A program made the translations under genes and the position numbers. DNA of 64,000 nucleotides from Sulfobacillus thermosulfidooxidans (GTDB lineage: Bacteria; Bacillota; Sulfobacillia; Sulfobacillales; Sulfobacillaceae), in NCBI RefSeq assembly GCF_001280565.1, contig NZ_LGRO01000001.1, positions 930,001 through 994,000 on the forward strand. Reading direction: 5' to 3'. Positions 35,701 to 45,557 of this stretch are shown in pieces. Positions within the stretch are counted from its first letter, which is position 1; every line of letters begins with the position of its first letter. The notes below the pieces were generated by a model. That model made no database searches, had not been told where the DNA came from, and worked only from the letters and a program-made list of their open reading frames with translations.

Positions 35701-35732
35701 CACTTTTGCCGAAGGAAAAAGGAGGTTTTGTC

Positions 35733-37142
35733 ATGGACGATGCATTGATGACACCCAAGAAAATCGTCGAAGAACTCGATCGATATATTGTTGGTCAAGA
35801 GGAAGCCAAGCGGGCGGTTGCAATTGCTCTGAGGCACCGCTGGCGGCGGAGTCAGCTCGATCCCGAACTGCAAGAAGATATTACCCCGAAAAACATCTTG
35901 ATGATTGGGCCAACTGGAGTGGGAAAAACGGAAGTGGCCCGTCGCTTGGCACGGCTCTTGCATGTACCCTTTGTGAAAGTTGAAGCAACAAAATTTACCG
36001 AGGTCGGCTATGTCGGCCGCGATGTCGATGCGATGGTACGCGATCTCGTCGAAACTAGTGTGCGAATGGTTAAAGAAGAACGAAGTCAGGCTGTCCAAGA
36101 TCGAGCGGAGCGCATCGCGGAAGATCGTTTAGTGGATGCTTTAGTTCCGTTTCCTGAGGATAGCTCAACGACTGTCAATCCCTTTGAAGCATTGTTTGGG
36201 GGCGGAAATCGACCCAACAAGGCAACATCCAGTATAAGTATTGAAGAACGTCACCGGATCGAAGAAGAACGGCGCAAGGTGCGGGAAAAACTTCGGATGA
36301 AAGCCATGGAAAACGAAGTGGTCGAAGTGGAAGTTGAAGATCCCGGTCCACCATTACCTTTTATGGGAAATATTCCTGGTGGGGAAGAAAATCAAATGAA
36401 TCTTGGTGAAATGTTTTCCGGCTTGTTACCCAAGCGAACAAAACGCCGTAAGATGACGGTTGCCGAGGCACGGAAGGTATTGACCCAGGAAGAAGCTCAA
36501 AAATTAATCGATACCGATGCGGCCCATGCAGAAGCCCTGTGGAGAGCTGAGCAACAAGGCATTATCTTCATTGATGAGTTTGATAAAATTGCGTCTAGCA
36601 GTCATGAAGGGCGTGGACCGGATGTGTCACGGGAAGGAGTTCAACGTGATATTCTGCCGATAGTCGAGGGATCCACGGTCAATACCAAATATGGGCCGGT
36701 TAAGACGGATCATATTCTCTTTATTGCTGCAGGAGCATTTCATGTATCGAAACCTAGTGATCTCATTCCCGAATTACAAGGACGGTTCCCGATACGAGTG
36801 GAGTTTAACGCTCTAACCGAAGAAGACTTTTATAAAATTCTGACTGAACCGCGGCACTCCCTTATCAAGCAATATCAAGCTCTTCTGGGGGCAGAAGGCG
36901 TTAAAGTGGAATTCGATGACGGCGCATTGTGGGAAATGGCGCGCTATGCCTATCAGGTCAATCGGGATACCGAAAACATTGGAGCCCGGCGCCTACACAC
37001 TATCCTGGAAAAGGTACTGGAAGAACTGAATTTCTCTGCGCCCGATTTAGTGGGTCAGACCATTCCGATTACCGCAGTTTATGTGCAACAACGGCTGGCT
37101 AAGATTGCAGAGAATATTGACATCAATCGGTATATACTCTGA
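35733..37142 (+). CDS. hslU: ATP-dependent protease ATPase subunit HslU/ClpY
   Basis: 469 residues from the ATG at 35733 after GGAGG. Walker [10 protein letters not shown], Walker [12 protein letters not shown], sensor-region [18 protein letters not shown], and the conserved C terminus DINRYIL that docks into HslV. It unfolds substrates for HslV. Confidence 0.97.
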   Translation: MDDALMTPKKIVEELDRYIVGQEEAKRAVAIALRHRWRRSQLDPELQEDITPKNILMIGPTGVGKTEVARRLARLLHVPFVKVEATKFTEVGYVGRDVDAMVRDLVETSVRMVKEERSQAVQDRAERIAEDRLVDALVPFPEDSSTTVNPFEALFGGGNRPNKATSSISIEERHRIEEERRKVREKLRMKAMENEVVEVEVEDPGPPLPFMGNIPGGEENQMNLGEMFSGLLPKRTKRRKMTVAEARKVLTQEEAQKLIDTDAAHAEALWRAEQQGIIFIDEFDKIASSSHEGRGPDVSREGVQRDILPIVEGSTVNTKYGPVKTDHILFIAAGAFHVSKPSDLIPELQGRFPIRVEFNALTEEDFYKILTEPRHSLIKQYQALLGAEGVKVEFDDGALWEMARYAYQVNRDTENIGARRLHTILEKVLEELNFSAPDLVGQTIPITAVYVQQRLAKIAENIDINRYIL

Positions 37143-37241
37143 ATTTTTTTTTCGTTACCACATTAGAACTTTGCTGTGGTATACTCGAGTGGTGAAAATT
37201 GTGACGACAGGGGATTTTGTCGAATCAAGGAGGTGCATGTC

Positions 37242-38024
37242 GTGGAAGAATTACTCGAAAAAACACGACGCATTAATCGACTACTACAGCGAACGGCTGG
37301 CCATCCGGTAAACTTTGAAGAAATGGCTAAAATTTTAAGCGAACTTATTCAAGCAAACGTCTACGTTGTCAGTCGGCGCGGTAAGGTTTTGGGATATAGC
37401 TTACTGGACGGGTTTGAATGCGATATCATGATTCGGGAAGTTTTGGGCGAAGAGATTTTTCCCGCGAATTATAATAATGGTCTTTTGAAAGTTGATGAGA
37501 CCTATCCCAATGTTTCGCAGGAATCACGAAAATGTGTTTTTTTCCATGATAAACCATGTTTGTACGAGAACAAAATCACGACGGTGGTTCCGGTCAATGG
37601 AGGTGGCGACCGCCTGGGGACATTGGTGATCTCGCGGTTTGGGCGGGAATTCAATGATGAAGACTTGGTTTTGGCCGAATATGGGGCAACCGTGGTGGCT
37701 ATGGAAATTTTACGTTCCAAATCTGACGAGTTGGAGATGGAAGCCCGCAAGAAAGCCGCAGTAAAAGTCGCCATCGATACGTTATCCTACTCCGAACTCG
37801 AAGCAGTTCAACACATTTTTGATGAACTTGGTGGCGAGGAAGGACTGTTGGTTGCGTCCAAAATTGCTGATCGGGTCGGTATCACTCGTTCGGTCATTGT
37901 GAATGCTTTACGGAAGTTTGAATCGGCTGGAGTGATTGAATCGCGGTCTCTCGGCATGAAGGGAACCCACATTCGCGTTCTTAATGACCGTCTGTTAGGT
38001 GAATTGAAAAAGTTGCGTCGATAG
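37242..38024 (+). CDS. codY: CodY, GTP- and branched-chain-amino-acid-sensing global regulator
   Basis: 260 residues from the GTG at 37242, 6 bases after AAGGAGGTG. The N-terminal GAF domain (to about 155) includes [12 protein letters not shown]; the C-terminal winged helix [38 protein letters not shown] is close to identical with CodY of Bacilli as I remember it. Two cysteines in the middle of the GAF region ([10 protein letters not shown]) are unlike the Bacillus protein. A TATACT box (37180-37185) gives a possible promoter in the 99-base gap. Confidence 0.95.
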   Translation: MEELLEKTRRINRLLQRTAGHPVNFEEMAKILSELIQANVYVVSRRGKVLGYSLLDGFECDIMIREVLGEEIFPANYNNGLLKVDETYPNVSQESRKCVFFHDKPCLYENKITTVVPVNGGGDRLGTLVISRFGREFNDEDLVLAEYGATVVAMEILRSKSDELEMEARKKAAVKVAIDTLSYSELEAVQHIFDELGGEEGLLVASKIADRVGITRSVIVNALRKFESAGVIESRSLGMKGTHIRVLNDRLLGELKKLRR

Positions 38025-38038
38025 CATTAGTATCGGAA

Positions 38039-38078
38039 AAGAAGCCCCCCAGTAGATCTCTCTCTGCGGGGGCTTCTT
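38039..38078 (+). terminator. bidirectional terminator between codY and the GT51 gene
   Basis: AAGAAGCCCCC (38039-38049) pairs perfectly with GGGGGCTTCTT (38068-38078), followed by T-rich sequence. It lies between convergent genes. Confidence 0.9.
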
Positions 38079-38086
38079 ATCGTTTA

Positions 38087-38860
38087 TTAGGCACTTTGCC
38101 GAGGCGATTTTAGGGGCAGGGGCGCTTGATAGGCGTGTAGGGCTTGTTGTTGGGTAATCATATGGTCGTGGACCATGCTATTTAATACTTCCCATTGGCG
38201 TTGTTTTGCCAATGGGAAATTGACGAGCGGGTCATACGCCGATGGAGCTTGCGGTAACCCTGCTAAGAGTGCCGCTTCGGGTAACGTGAGTGCACTGGCG
38301 GGTACACCAAAATAAGACTGAGCAGCTTGACCAACGCCGTACGCATGATCACCTAAATAGACTTCATTGATGTACATTGTCAAAATTTGTTTTTTGGAAT
38401 ATAAGTCGGTTGCCATCAATGACAAGAGAATTCCACTAACTTTACGGGGAATAGTTTTCACGGGCGACAGCATTAAATTACGAATTAATTGCTGCGTTAT
38501 CGTGCTGCCTCCTTGGGTGAACTGCCCCGTTTGTAAATCTACCCACGCAGCGCGAGCGATGCCCTGAAAAGAAATACCCCAATTCGTGTAAAAACTACGA
38601 TCTTCAGTGGCAATGAGAGCTTTTTGGAACCATGGCGATACCCGGTTTAACGGGGTCCATTGAACTTGTTCGTGCAGTACACGTGCTTTAGCTAATTCCG
38701 GTAAATGGGTCAGAGGCTGCCAATTAACCGCATAAAAAATGCTTAACGCCGTCATGGTTGACAGTCCAATACTCGCAACCCATTTAGCAGCAGCCCCCCG
38801 GACATGGTGTGAATGTTCTTCCTGGGGTGCGGGTAGGGCTAGAGGTTTTTGATGAACCAT
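38087..38860 (-). CDS. monofunctional GT51 peptidoglycan glycosyltransferase
   Basis: 257 residues: one membrane segment (about 28-48) and a GT51 domain with the catalytic glutamate in ATEDRSFYTNWG, GGSTITQQLIRNLML and YINEVYLGDHAYG. No transpeptidase domain follows. It polymerises lipid II into glycan strands. The final portion DPLVNFPLAKQRQWEVLNSMV closely parallels the zinc-ribbon PBP at 13.5-16.2 kb, so the two GT domains are related paralogues. Confidence 0.9.
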   Translation of the reverse strand: MVHQKPLALPAPQEEHSHHVRGAAAKWVASIGLSTMTALSIFYAVNWQPLTHLPELAKARVLHEQVQWTPLNRVSPWFQKALIATEDRSFYTNWGISFQGIARAAWVDLQTGQFTQGGSTITQQLIRNLMLSPVKTIPRKVSGILLSLMATDLYSKKQILTMYINEVYLGDHAYGVGQAAQSYFGVPASALTLPEAALLAGLPQAPSAYDPLVNFPLAKQRQWEVLNSMVHDHMITQQQALHAYQAPLPLKSPRQSA

Positions 38861-39076
38861 ACGAATCCCTCCTCCACACTCTCGGCACGGTCTTTTACAT
38901 AGTTACACTATGCCTCTTATGTATGAGAGCTAAATGAGAGTTTTCGAAGAATCCATTTTTGGACAAATTTGTAAAACCATCCCGCTAATATACGCCATTT
39001 TTTCCTGAAACCTCATAGTCGCTTAAAAGCATGCTTCCATCTCACACGGGTGAAACTTGGAAGAGAGGTGATAATC

Positions 39077-40096
39077 ATGAGATTTTCCAGAGCATTCCGG
39101 CTTAAGACTTTGTCGGTTCTTACCGCGATGAGTCTGCTGACAGCAGGCTGTGGCATCGGTGTTCATGCGGCCAACAAAACGTCATCGTCAAAATCCCCGC
39201 CGTTAAAGGTCTTAGCGTTTTGGGCGAATGATGTGTCCGGTCCCTTAACACCATTGTATACTCATTCCCATGCCATTACTGACCTGGCGCCATTCTGGTA
39301 TTCCTTAGATGCCCATGGCGGCCTAATTAGTCACGTGAATTCCGCAATTTTACATCAGGCGGAAAAAGAACACATTGCCATTACGCCGTTAATTAATGAC
39401 GGTACTGGAACCCAGGCCTTCTTAGCCAGTTCCATTACCCGTGTAATCGCTGCCAGGAATATTGCCGATCTGGTCGGCAAAATGCATTACCAGGGAGTGA
39501 ATATTGATTTCGAACCTCCTCATACACGTTATGTGAACCAGCTCACGGGCTTTATGATTGATTTACGAGATTTCTTGCCGCGAACGGATACCATTACCAT
39601 GGATGTTGTACCACACTCAGGCGGAGCCTATAACTTTGGCAAACTAGCACCGGAAGTCAATCAATTTGTGCTCATGAGTTATGATGAACACGACGACGGC
39701 AGTCCTGCAGGTCCCGTAGCAGCCCTCGGATGGGTCGAAAATATTCTCTCTCGAATGCTCCATTCGGTTCCGGCTTCTAAGATTGATCTCGGCATAGCCT
39801 TGTATGGGTATTCATGGCCTGTGGGCAGCACGCACGCTACGACGATCCCTTATAATGCTCTAACAACCCCAATGATTCAGCATGCCAAGTGGAGCACACG
39901 CTATCAAGAAACATATGCTGATTACACTACTGCTACAGGCCCACATATTGCGTGGTGGGAAAGCCTACAAGGGATGAATCAAAAAATTCAGTTGGCCAAG
40001 AAAGATCATTTGGCAGGAATTGCCCTATGGCACATCGGCTATGCAAATAATGCGGTGATGCAATTGTTATTGCATCAAATTGGGCGTCAACCCTAA
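39077..40096 (+). CDS. lipoprotein with GH18 (chitinase/YaaH-like) domain
   Basis: 339 residues from the ATG at 39077 (site AGAGAGGTG). A signal peptide with lipobox LTAGC puts it on the outer face of the membrane. The GH18 catalytic strand reads YQGVNIDFEPP: the D-x-E pair is present while the first two aspartates of the full DGxDxDxE are replaced, as in spore-cortex YaaH-type proteins. VLMSYDEHDD and GIALYGYSWP are further family motifs. Peptidoglycan or a capsule glycan is the likely substrate. Confidence 0.82.
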   Translation: MRFSRAFRLKTLSVLTAMSLLTAGCGIGVHAANKTSSSKSPPLKVLAFWANDVSGPLTPLYTHSHAITDLAPFWYSLDAHGGLISHVNSAILHQAEKEHIAITPLINDGTGTQAFLASSITRVIAARNIADLVGKMHYQGVNIDFEPPHTRYVNQLTGFMIDLRDFLPRTDTITMDVVPHSGGAYNFGKLAPEVNQFVLMSYDEHDDGSPAGPVAALGWVENILSRMLHSVPASKIDLGIALYGYSWPVGSTHATTIPYNALTTPMIQHAKWSTRYQETYADYTTATGPHIAWWESLQGMNQKIQLAKKDHLAGIALWHIGYANNAVMQLLLHQIGRQP

Positions 40097-40340
40097 AAAT
40101 GCGCGTTTAGTCGTCAAACGACTAAGAAATTCATCGAGAACGGTAGGATTTTCCCTGTTGATGTCGAAGATACAATATCAGAATGTCGGTTCTATTGGAA
40201 CTGACGCTTATCTGAATGAACTCCATAATATTTTTCGCCCAGGTTTTCCCGTAACCTGGGCTATATTTTTGTCTGAAAACACTCAGAATGTAAAAAAGCA
40301 AGGAACAACGACTGCCTAAGGCCACATCGAGGAGGTTTTC
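40097..40340 (+). other. intergenic region with two hairpins
   Basis: Contains a perfect 8-bp stem (40107-40114 with 40118-40125) just after the GH18 stop, and a terminator further on. I see no gene here. The next gene has its own site GAGGAGG. Confidence 0.5.
40237..40270 (+). terminator. terminator after the GH18 gene
   Basis: GCCCAGGTT (40237-40245) pairs with AACCTGGGC (40253-40261), followed by TATATTTTT. Confidence 0.8.
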
Positions 40341-41543
40341 ATGGCCAAATTCAAAGCTTTTTGGGAAGATAATCTAATCTTTGGGTTGGCAACTCTCTTA
40401 GCCGGAGTCTTCAACTATTTGTATCACGTCGTTCTGGCTCATGTCTTAGGTCCTAGACTCTATGGGGACTTAGCGACGTTTTTAAACGTGACCACATTTA
40501 TGGTGATTCCGGCATCTGTTGTCACGCTCATTTACACGCGTATGGGCAAAGATGAAGGCCACAATGTTTATCTCCAGAGCTTGGGGTTGTGGACAGGCGG
40601 TTTGAGTCTTTGGGTCGTGATTTGGGTAGCCCGGGGCATGTTAGCCCATTTATTTGATGTGAATCCGACATTGTTGGTAGTTTTCACGGCCGAGGTTGTT
40701 CCTAGTCTAGCGTTAGCGGCCAATGTCGGGATGCTGCAACGGGGACGATGGTATTTATGGGTTGGATTACTAGGGATATTGAACACCGGTTTTCGCGTTA
40801 TCGCCGCTGGCGGAGCTCTGTGGAGCGGGTATCGATTAACGGCTGTAGGAATTTTAGAGGGCATTGCGGCCTGGGTTACTTGGTATGTTAGTCGCGTGAT
40901 GACCACACACGTGCCTTTAAAAGGCGAGGAGACTCCATCCGGTGTGATCGTGGGCACAGCGATTGTTGGCATTATCAATGTGTTATTTGCGCTCGTTGAT
41001 GGATTGGCAGCCAAGTATGCGTTGTCGCCCGTTGCAGCGGGACAGTATACGGGTTTGGCAACTATTGGCCATAGTTTGCAATTTGTGTCGGGGAGTCTTG
41101 GGACCGTCATGTTAACAGCGGTGCTGGCAGATCCCATACACCGTTATCGCTACGCGGCTATGACCGTGGGATTATATGGAATGCTAGCGGCGATTGGAGA
41201 ATGGTTGTTTGTGGTATATGGGCACAATTTAGTGTTAATGGTTCTGGGAAAGAGTTTTTTCCCGGTGGTGCCATGGCTTGCCGAGTATGGATGGGGGATG
41301 ATCTGTCTTGGATTCCTTAATATCGCCATGTTATATTCTGTGGCCCGGCGTCGCTGGGAAGTGGTATTGACGACAGGAGTTGGTTTGCTCTATTGGATTT
41401 GGGCCCTGGTTCATGATCATACCTTAGGGCGTTTTGTTGTATCGACGACGCACATCATGTTCGCTATTATGTGTATAACAGTAATAGCAATGGCTGTTAC
41501 CCAAGTTTTTGAGATGCGGCTAAAAGTGCGGCCGCAAACTTGA
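40341..41543 (+). CDS. polytopic membrane protein, flippase-like (MOP superfamily)
   Basis: 400 residues, hydrophobic throughout with about 12 membrane segments. The N-terminal pattern LIFGLATLLAGVFNYLYHVVLAHVLGPRLYGDLATF resembles polysaccharide or lipid-linked oligosaccharide exporters (Wzx/RfbX type). It should move a lipid-linked or small substrate across the membrane, but the substrate cannot be told from sequence and no polysaccharide cluster is adjacent. Followed 34 bases later by an acyl-CoA ligase gene. Confidence 0.7.
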   Translation: MAKFKAFWEDNLIFGLATLLAGVFNYLYHVVLAHVLGPRLYGDLATFLNVTTFMVIPASVVTLIYTRMGKDEGHNVYLQSLGLWTGGLSLWVVIWVARGMLAHLFDVNPTLLVVFTAEVVPSLALAANVGMLQRGRWYLWVGLLGILNTGFRVIAAGGALWSGYRLTAVGILEGIAAWVTWYVSRVMTTHVPLKGEETPSGVIVGTAIVGIINVLFALVDGLAAKYALSPVAAGQYTGLATIGHSLQFVSGSLGTVMLTAVLADPIHRYRYAAMTVGLYGMLAAIGEWLFVVYGHNLVLMVLGKSFFPVVPWLAEYGWGMICLGFLNIAMLYSVARRRWEVVLTTGVGLLYWIWALVHDHTLGRFVVSTTHIMFAIMCITVIAMAVTQVFEMRLKVRPQT

Positions 41544-41577
41544 GCAACCTTTAACTAACTCAATATGGGAGGACATT

Positions 41578-43113
41578 GTGTTAACGGTAGGAGAGGCACT
41601 CCATGGTGCGGCAATTCGATATAAAGATAAGAAAGCCTTAGTTTTCGGCGAACAATCCCTAACATTTACTGAATTGGATAACAAGACCAACCAAATTGCG
41701 CGAGCGCTTTTAGGGCAGGGATTAAAGCAGGGACAACGCGTTGGTCTTCTTTTGCCAAATGGGTTGGACATGGCAGAAGCATATTTTGGTTTAGCTAAAG
41801 CCGGTTTAGTTGGTGTACCTATTAATCTTCGGTGGTCACCGGATGAAATTCGCTATGCTTTAATGGATAGTCAAATTAGTTTGATCGTCGCGGATAAAGA
41901 CCTGCGACCTGCACTCAATGCGGTGGAAAATCTACTTCCGGTTTATTATACACATCTTGAAGGGGAAGACCGCTCCCGGTCTTGGGAAGACCTAGTAAGT
42001 CAAGCAGATGACGCGCCTCTCTCCCTAACAATTTCTGAAGAGGATCCGTGGGTCATTGTTTATACCTCCGGTACAACAGGCAAACCGAAAGGGGCAGTGA
42101 GAAGTCACGTTAGCAATTTAATGATTGCGTTGACACTTGTTGCGGAATTAGGCATTTCGTCCGATGATATTGGTTTGGCCGTCCTCCCCATGTTTCATGT
42201 AAATTCCTTATGGGTTGTTACATTATCTGTCATTATTGGGGCCACCTGTGTTATTTATCCTCACCGCAGCATACATCCTCAACACATCGTGGATGAGATG
42301 AATAAGCACCAGGTGACCTATAGTATGTTTGTTCCGACATTATTAACTTTTTTGGCCGATGCCGTGGAAGCGGGGAAGCTAGATGCCCAAACTTTACGTG
42401 TCATCCTCACCGCGTCAGCGCCTTTGGATAGTACCTTAAGGGACCGTATTCTTCTGGGTTTTCCCCATGTTCGCCTTTATGATATTTATGGGGCAACCGA
42501 ATATGGCGCATGTACCGTTATTCGCCACCGTCTCAATGGACCGTTGGGATCGGTCGGCTATCCCATCATTGGTCAAAGCATTCGCATACTAGATGACCAA
42601 AGGCAGCCTCTCGCGGCCGGTGAAATTGGGGAAGTATTTGTCAAAGGTCCGTCATTGATGAAAGAATACTTCAATAATCAGCAAGCAACACGTGAAAGTT
42701 TTACGAATGATGGCTATCTTACGGTTGGCGACATGGGTTATATCTCCGAAGAAGGTTTGTTGTATTTAGTGGATCGCAAGCAAGACATGATAATCACTTC
42801 GGGAGAAAATGTCTATCCGGTTGAAGTCGAAGAAGTTTTGTCCCGGAGTCCAGATGTGGCGATGGCGACGGTTTTTGGTATTCCTGATGCCAGACGTGGG
42901 GAGCGGGTAGTAGCACTCGTCGTGCCACGCGCTAACCACACCATTGATGTTGACAGTCTTCATGAGTTGGCGAAGACCCTACTTGCTGATTACAAGCGCC
43001 CGTATGTGATTGATGTGGTCGATTCATTACCTATTGGACCATCGGGGAAGGTGGTTCGGCGTTTAGCCAAACAGCAATGGTTACAAGAACACAGCAATGA
43101 GACCGGTTCCTGA
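41578..43113 (+). CDS. AMP-dependent acyl-CoA synthetase/ligase
   Basis: 511 residues from a GTG after GGGAGGA. The adenylation motif YTSGTTGKPKGAV, YGATEYGA, GEIGEVFVKGPSLMKEYFNN and DRKQDMIITSGENVYPVEVEE are all present, with the C-terminal lysine in GPSGKVVRR. It activates a carboxylic acid as an acyl-AMP and transfers it to CoA; medium- or long-chain fatty acids are most likely. No beta-oxidation genes are adjacent. Confidence 0.88.
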   Translation: MLTVGEALHGAAIRYKDKKALVFGEQSLTFTELDNKTNQIARALLGQGLKQGQRVGLLLPNGLDMAEAYFGLAKAGLVGVPINLRWSPDEIRYALMDSQISLIVADKDLRPALNAVENLLPVYYTHLEGEDRSRSWEDLVSQADDAPLSLTISEEDPWVIVYTSGTTGKPKGAVRSHVSNLMIALTLVAELGISSDDIGLAVLPMFHVNSLWVVTLSVIIGATCVIYPHRSIHPQHIVDEMNKHQVTYSMFVPTLLTFLADAVEAGKLDAQTLRVILTASAPLDSTLRDRILLGFPHVRLYDIYGATEYGACTVIRHRLNGPLGSVGYPIIGQSIRILDDQRQPLAAGEIGEVFVKGPSLMKEYFNNQQATRESFTNDGYLTVGDMGYISEEGLLYLVDRKQDMIITSGENVYPVEVEEVLSRSPDVAMATVFGIPDARRGERVVALVVPRANHTIDVDSLHELAKTLLADYKRPYVIDVVDSLPIGPSGKVVRRLAKQQWLQEHSNETGS

Positions 43114-43131
43114 TGAAAGAAAAACCAAAAT

Positions 43132-43160
43132 AAGGCCAGGGGTTTATTCCCTGGCCTTTT
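43132..43160 (+). terminator. bidirectional terminator between convergent genes
   Basis: AAGGCCAGGG (43132-43141) pairs perfectly with CCCTGGCCTT (43149-43158), with AAAACC before and TTTTA after. It overlaps the stop of the minus-strand gene. Confidence 0.9.
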
Positions 43161-44283
43161 ACGATCCGGCCTTATCCAAGGCATCGAGAATATCATGAAG
43201 TAAATCTGCTGTGGATTCCAGACCAACCGAAATACGGACAACATCCGGCGTGATTTGCCGTTCATAGCGCTCTTCCGGGGTCAAAGCGGCATGGCAGTGC
43301 AATTCGGGCAAGGAGATAATGGTCTCAGTCCCACCAAACCCGGCACCAACCCGGGCTAAGCGGAGATGATGAGCCAATTCTGGGACTAGGCCAGCATCCT
43401 TTAAACGGATGGTGAGCATTTGCCCAAATCCACGCATAGTTTGTTTGGCAATTTCATGTCCCGGATGCGTCTTCAGGCCGGGATAATAGACTCGTTGCAC
43501 CCGGGGATGGGTCACAAGGGCCGTTGCGAGTTGCATTGCGGTTTCTTGGGCGCGGTCCATGCGCACGGGCAATGTATGGAGTCCACGCAAACTCATGTAG
43601 GCATCGTCGGGTGATAGAATGGCCCCACAGGCATTTTGGATAAAGTACAGCCGTCGGGCCAGGTCTTCTTCTTTAGCCACGGCAACCCCCGCGGTTATGT
43701 CAGAATGACCGCCGATCATCTTGGTCGCAGAATGAATAACCAAATCGGCACCTTGTGTTAATGGGTTTTGTAAATATGGCGTAATGAATGTATTGTCAAC
43801 CATCACCAGCAACTGGTGTTGGTGAGCCCATTGTGCCAAACGGGGCATATCGGTTACATGCAAAAAGGGATTACTGAAATTTTCGACCAAAATCGCTTGA
43901 GTATTGGGTCTTACGGCTTTTTCCAGGGCATCAAAATCTTCTGTATCCACATAACTCACCTGAATGCCAAAACGACTAAAAACGCCCCGTAGAACGCGCT
44001 GGGTGCCTCCTTGGCAGTCGCGGGTGACAATAAGATGATCTCCTTGAGATAACAGCATAAATGCTGCGGTTAACGCGGCCATTCCCGATGCAAACGCAAA
44101 TCCCTTCACACCGTGTTCCAAATCGGCCATCGCTTGTTCGAAGGCATGACGGGTGGGATTCCCTGAACGAGCATAGTCATAGGGGGGAGGATCCCAAGGA
44201 TCCGCTTGATGATAGGTAGTCGCCCGGTAAATGGGAGGAGTGACTGCCTGAGTGGCCGGATCAATTTCGTAACCGGTATGCAC
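43159..44283 (-). CDS. trans-sulfuration PLP enzyme (cystathionine gamma-synthase/beta-lyase family)
   Basis: 374 residues if the GTG at 44283 is used. The PLP lysine is in IHSATKMIGGHSD; PPIYRATTY, YARSGNPTRHAFEQA, and the C-terminal RISVGLESTADLLHD are family hallmarks. It acts in cysteine-methionine interconversion; gamma-synthase, beta-lyase and gamma-lyase cannot be separated safely. The coding frame stays open upstream with TQF before VHTGYEI, matching the family N terminus, and an ATT at about 44307 with AAGGAGTGA in front is the better-placed start (see findings). Confidence 0.88.
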   Translation of the reverse strand: MHTGYEIDPATQAVTPPIYRATTYHQADPWDPPPYDYARSGNPTRHAFEQAMADLEHGVKGFAFASGMAALTAAFMLLSQGDHLIVTRDCQGGTQRVLRGVFSRFGIQVSYVDTEDFDALEKAVRPNTQAILVENFSNPFLHVTDMPRLAQWAHQHQLLVMVDNTFITPYLQNPLTQGADLVIHSATKMIGGHSDITAGVAVAKEEDLARRLYFIQNACGAILSPDDAYMSLRGLHTLPVRMDRAQETAMQLATALVTHPRVQRVYYPGLKTHPGHEIAKQTMRGFGQMLTIRLKDAGLVPELAHHLRLARVGAGFGGTETIISLPELHCHAALTPEERYERQITPDVVRISVGLESTADLLHDILDALDKAGS

Positions 44284-44355
44284 AAACTGAGTGCGCTTGT
44301 CTGTAATCGCTATTCACTCCTTAAATGGTTCATAATGCGTATTCCAACATGACCT

Positions 44356-45510
44356 TTAGCGTAAGGCATTATCTAAATCCGTGAGCAGATCGTCAATGTG
44401 CTCAATGCCTACGGATAAGCGCATGAGTCCTGGAATAATGCCAAGTTGACGTCTCATTGGCTCTGGCAGTTCCCGGTGGGTTTCATTATAAGGATGCGTA
44501 ATTAAGGATTCTACGCCACCTAAACTAACCGCTGGTAATATCACTTGAAGCCTGTCCATGACAGATGCATAGTCTTCAGGATGTGTGAGAACGAATGACA
44601 ACATGGCCCCATAGCCCGAAGCCTGGCGTAAATGCCGTTCCTTCATATCATTGTCCGCGAGCTCAGGATAATACACGTGACGCACATTTTGATGATGGGA
44701 TAGAAAATTAGCAATACGGCGGGCATTACTTTCTTGGCGATCCATTCGAATGGCAAGGGTTTTTAAACCGCGAAGAAGTAGCCACGCGTCCCATGGTCCT
44801 AAAACGCTACCCGTTGCATTGGTTAGTTCATTAAGTTTGTCATATTGTTCCGCGGTTTTACACACAATGGCACCCGCTAACACGTCATTATGGCCTGCCA
44901 AGTACTTAGTTGCACTATACACGACGTAGTCGGCTCCAAGTTCCAGTGGACGCTGGCGAACAGCGGTCATGAATGTGTTGTCCACTGCCAATTCGGCGTG
45001 ATGTGCATGTGCAAGCTCAGCAAGATCCTCTAGAGGACTAATACGCAAAAGAGGATTACTCGGCGTTTCCACAATGAACAGGCGTGTTTTTGAGGTGATA
45101 TGTTGTTTGACCTCGTCGATATCGCGGGTATTAACCATGCTCGACGCGATGCCAAATTTGGAAAAGATGTCAACCATGATACGGTAAGTGCCGCCATAGG
45201 CATCTTCAGTAATAATGACGTGATCGCCTTGTTGTAAAGTGTGCACCAGTGCAGTCAGCGCGGCCATGCCACTACTATAAAGGAGGGCTCCTGCACCATT
45301 ATCTAACCGGTTAATCGCTTCTTGGGCCGCGTGCCGGGTGGGATTTTCGGTCCGGCTATAATCATAGGGACCTAATTCGGTTCCTGGATGCCGATATGTG
45401 ACAGTTTGATAAATTGGTGTGCTGACGGCCCCATAGAGACGGTCCTGTCCGACTCCAGAGTGAGCGGCTAGACTTTCTAGATGCCAATCGCGAGATTCGT
45501 GTGCCGGCAC
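44356..45510 (-). CDS. trans-sulfuration PLP enzyme, second paralogue
   Basis: 384 residues from a GTG with AAAGGA upstream. PLP lysine in VYSATKYLAGHND; STPIYQTVTYRHPG, YSRTENPTRHAAQEA and RLSVGIEHIDDLLTD. It is a paralogue of the next gene downstream, 72 bases away. The usual reading is that one copy makes cystathionine from cysteine and an activated homoserine and the other cleaves it to homocysteine, feeding the methionine genes at 47-51 kb. No SAM riboswitch precedes this pair. Confidence 0.88.
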   Translation of the reverse strand: MPAHESRDWHLESLAAHSGVGQDRLYGAVSTPIYQTVTYRHPGTELGPYDYSRTENPTRHAAQEAINRLDNGAGALLYSSGMAALTALVHTLQQGDHVIITEDAYGGTYRIMVDIFSKFGIASSMVNTRDIDEVKQHITSKTRLFIVETPSNPLLRISPLEDLAELAHAHHAELAVDNTFMTAVRQRPLELGADYVVYSATKYLAGHNDVLAGAIVCKTAEQYDKLNELTNATGSVLGPWDAWLLLRGLKTLAIRMDRQESNARRIANFLSHHQNVRHVYYPELADNDMKERHLRQASGYGAMLSFVLTHPEDYASVMDRLQVILPAVSLGGVESLITHPYNETHRELPEPMRRQLGIIPGLMRLSVGIEHIDDLLTDLDNALR

Positions 45511-45557
45511 GTTATTATCGTCCTTTCCATGCTGTTGAAATAAACTGCGTCACAGGT

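Noticed and set aside
37143-37241. CodY-binding box upstream of codY
   Set aside because: A T-rich stretch and GAAAATT occur, but no adequate match to the 15-base palindromic box.
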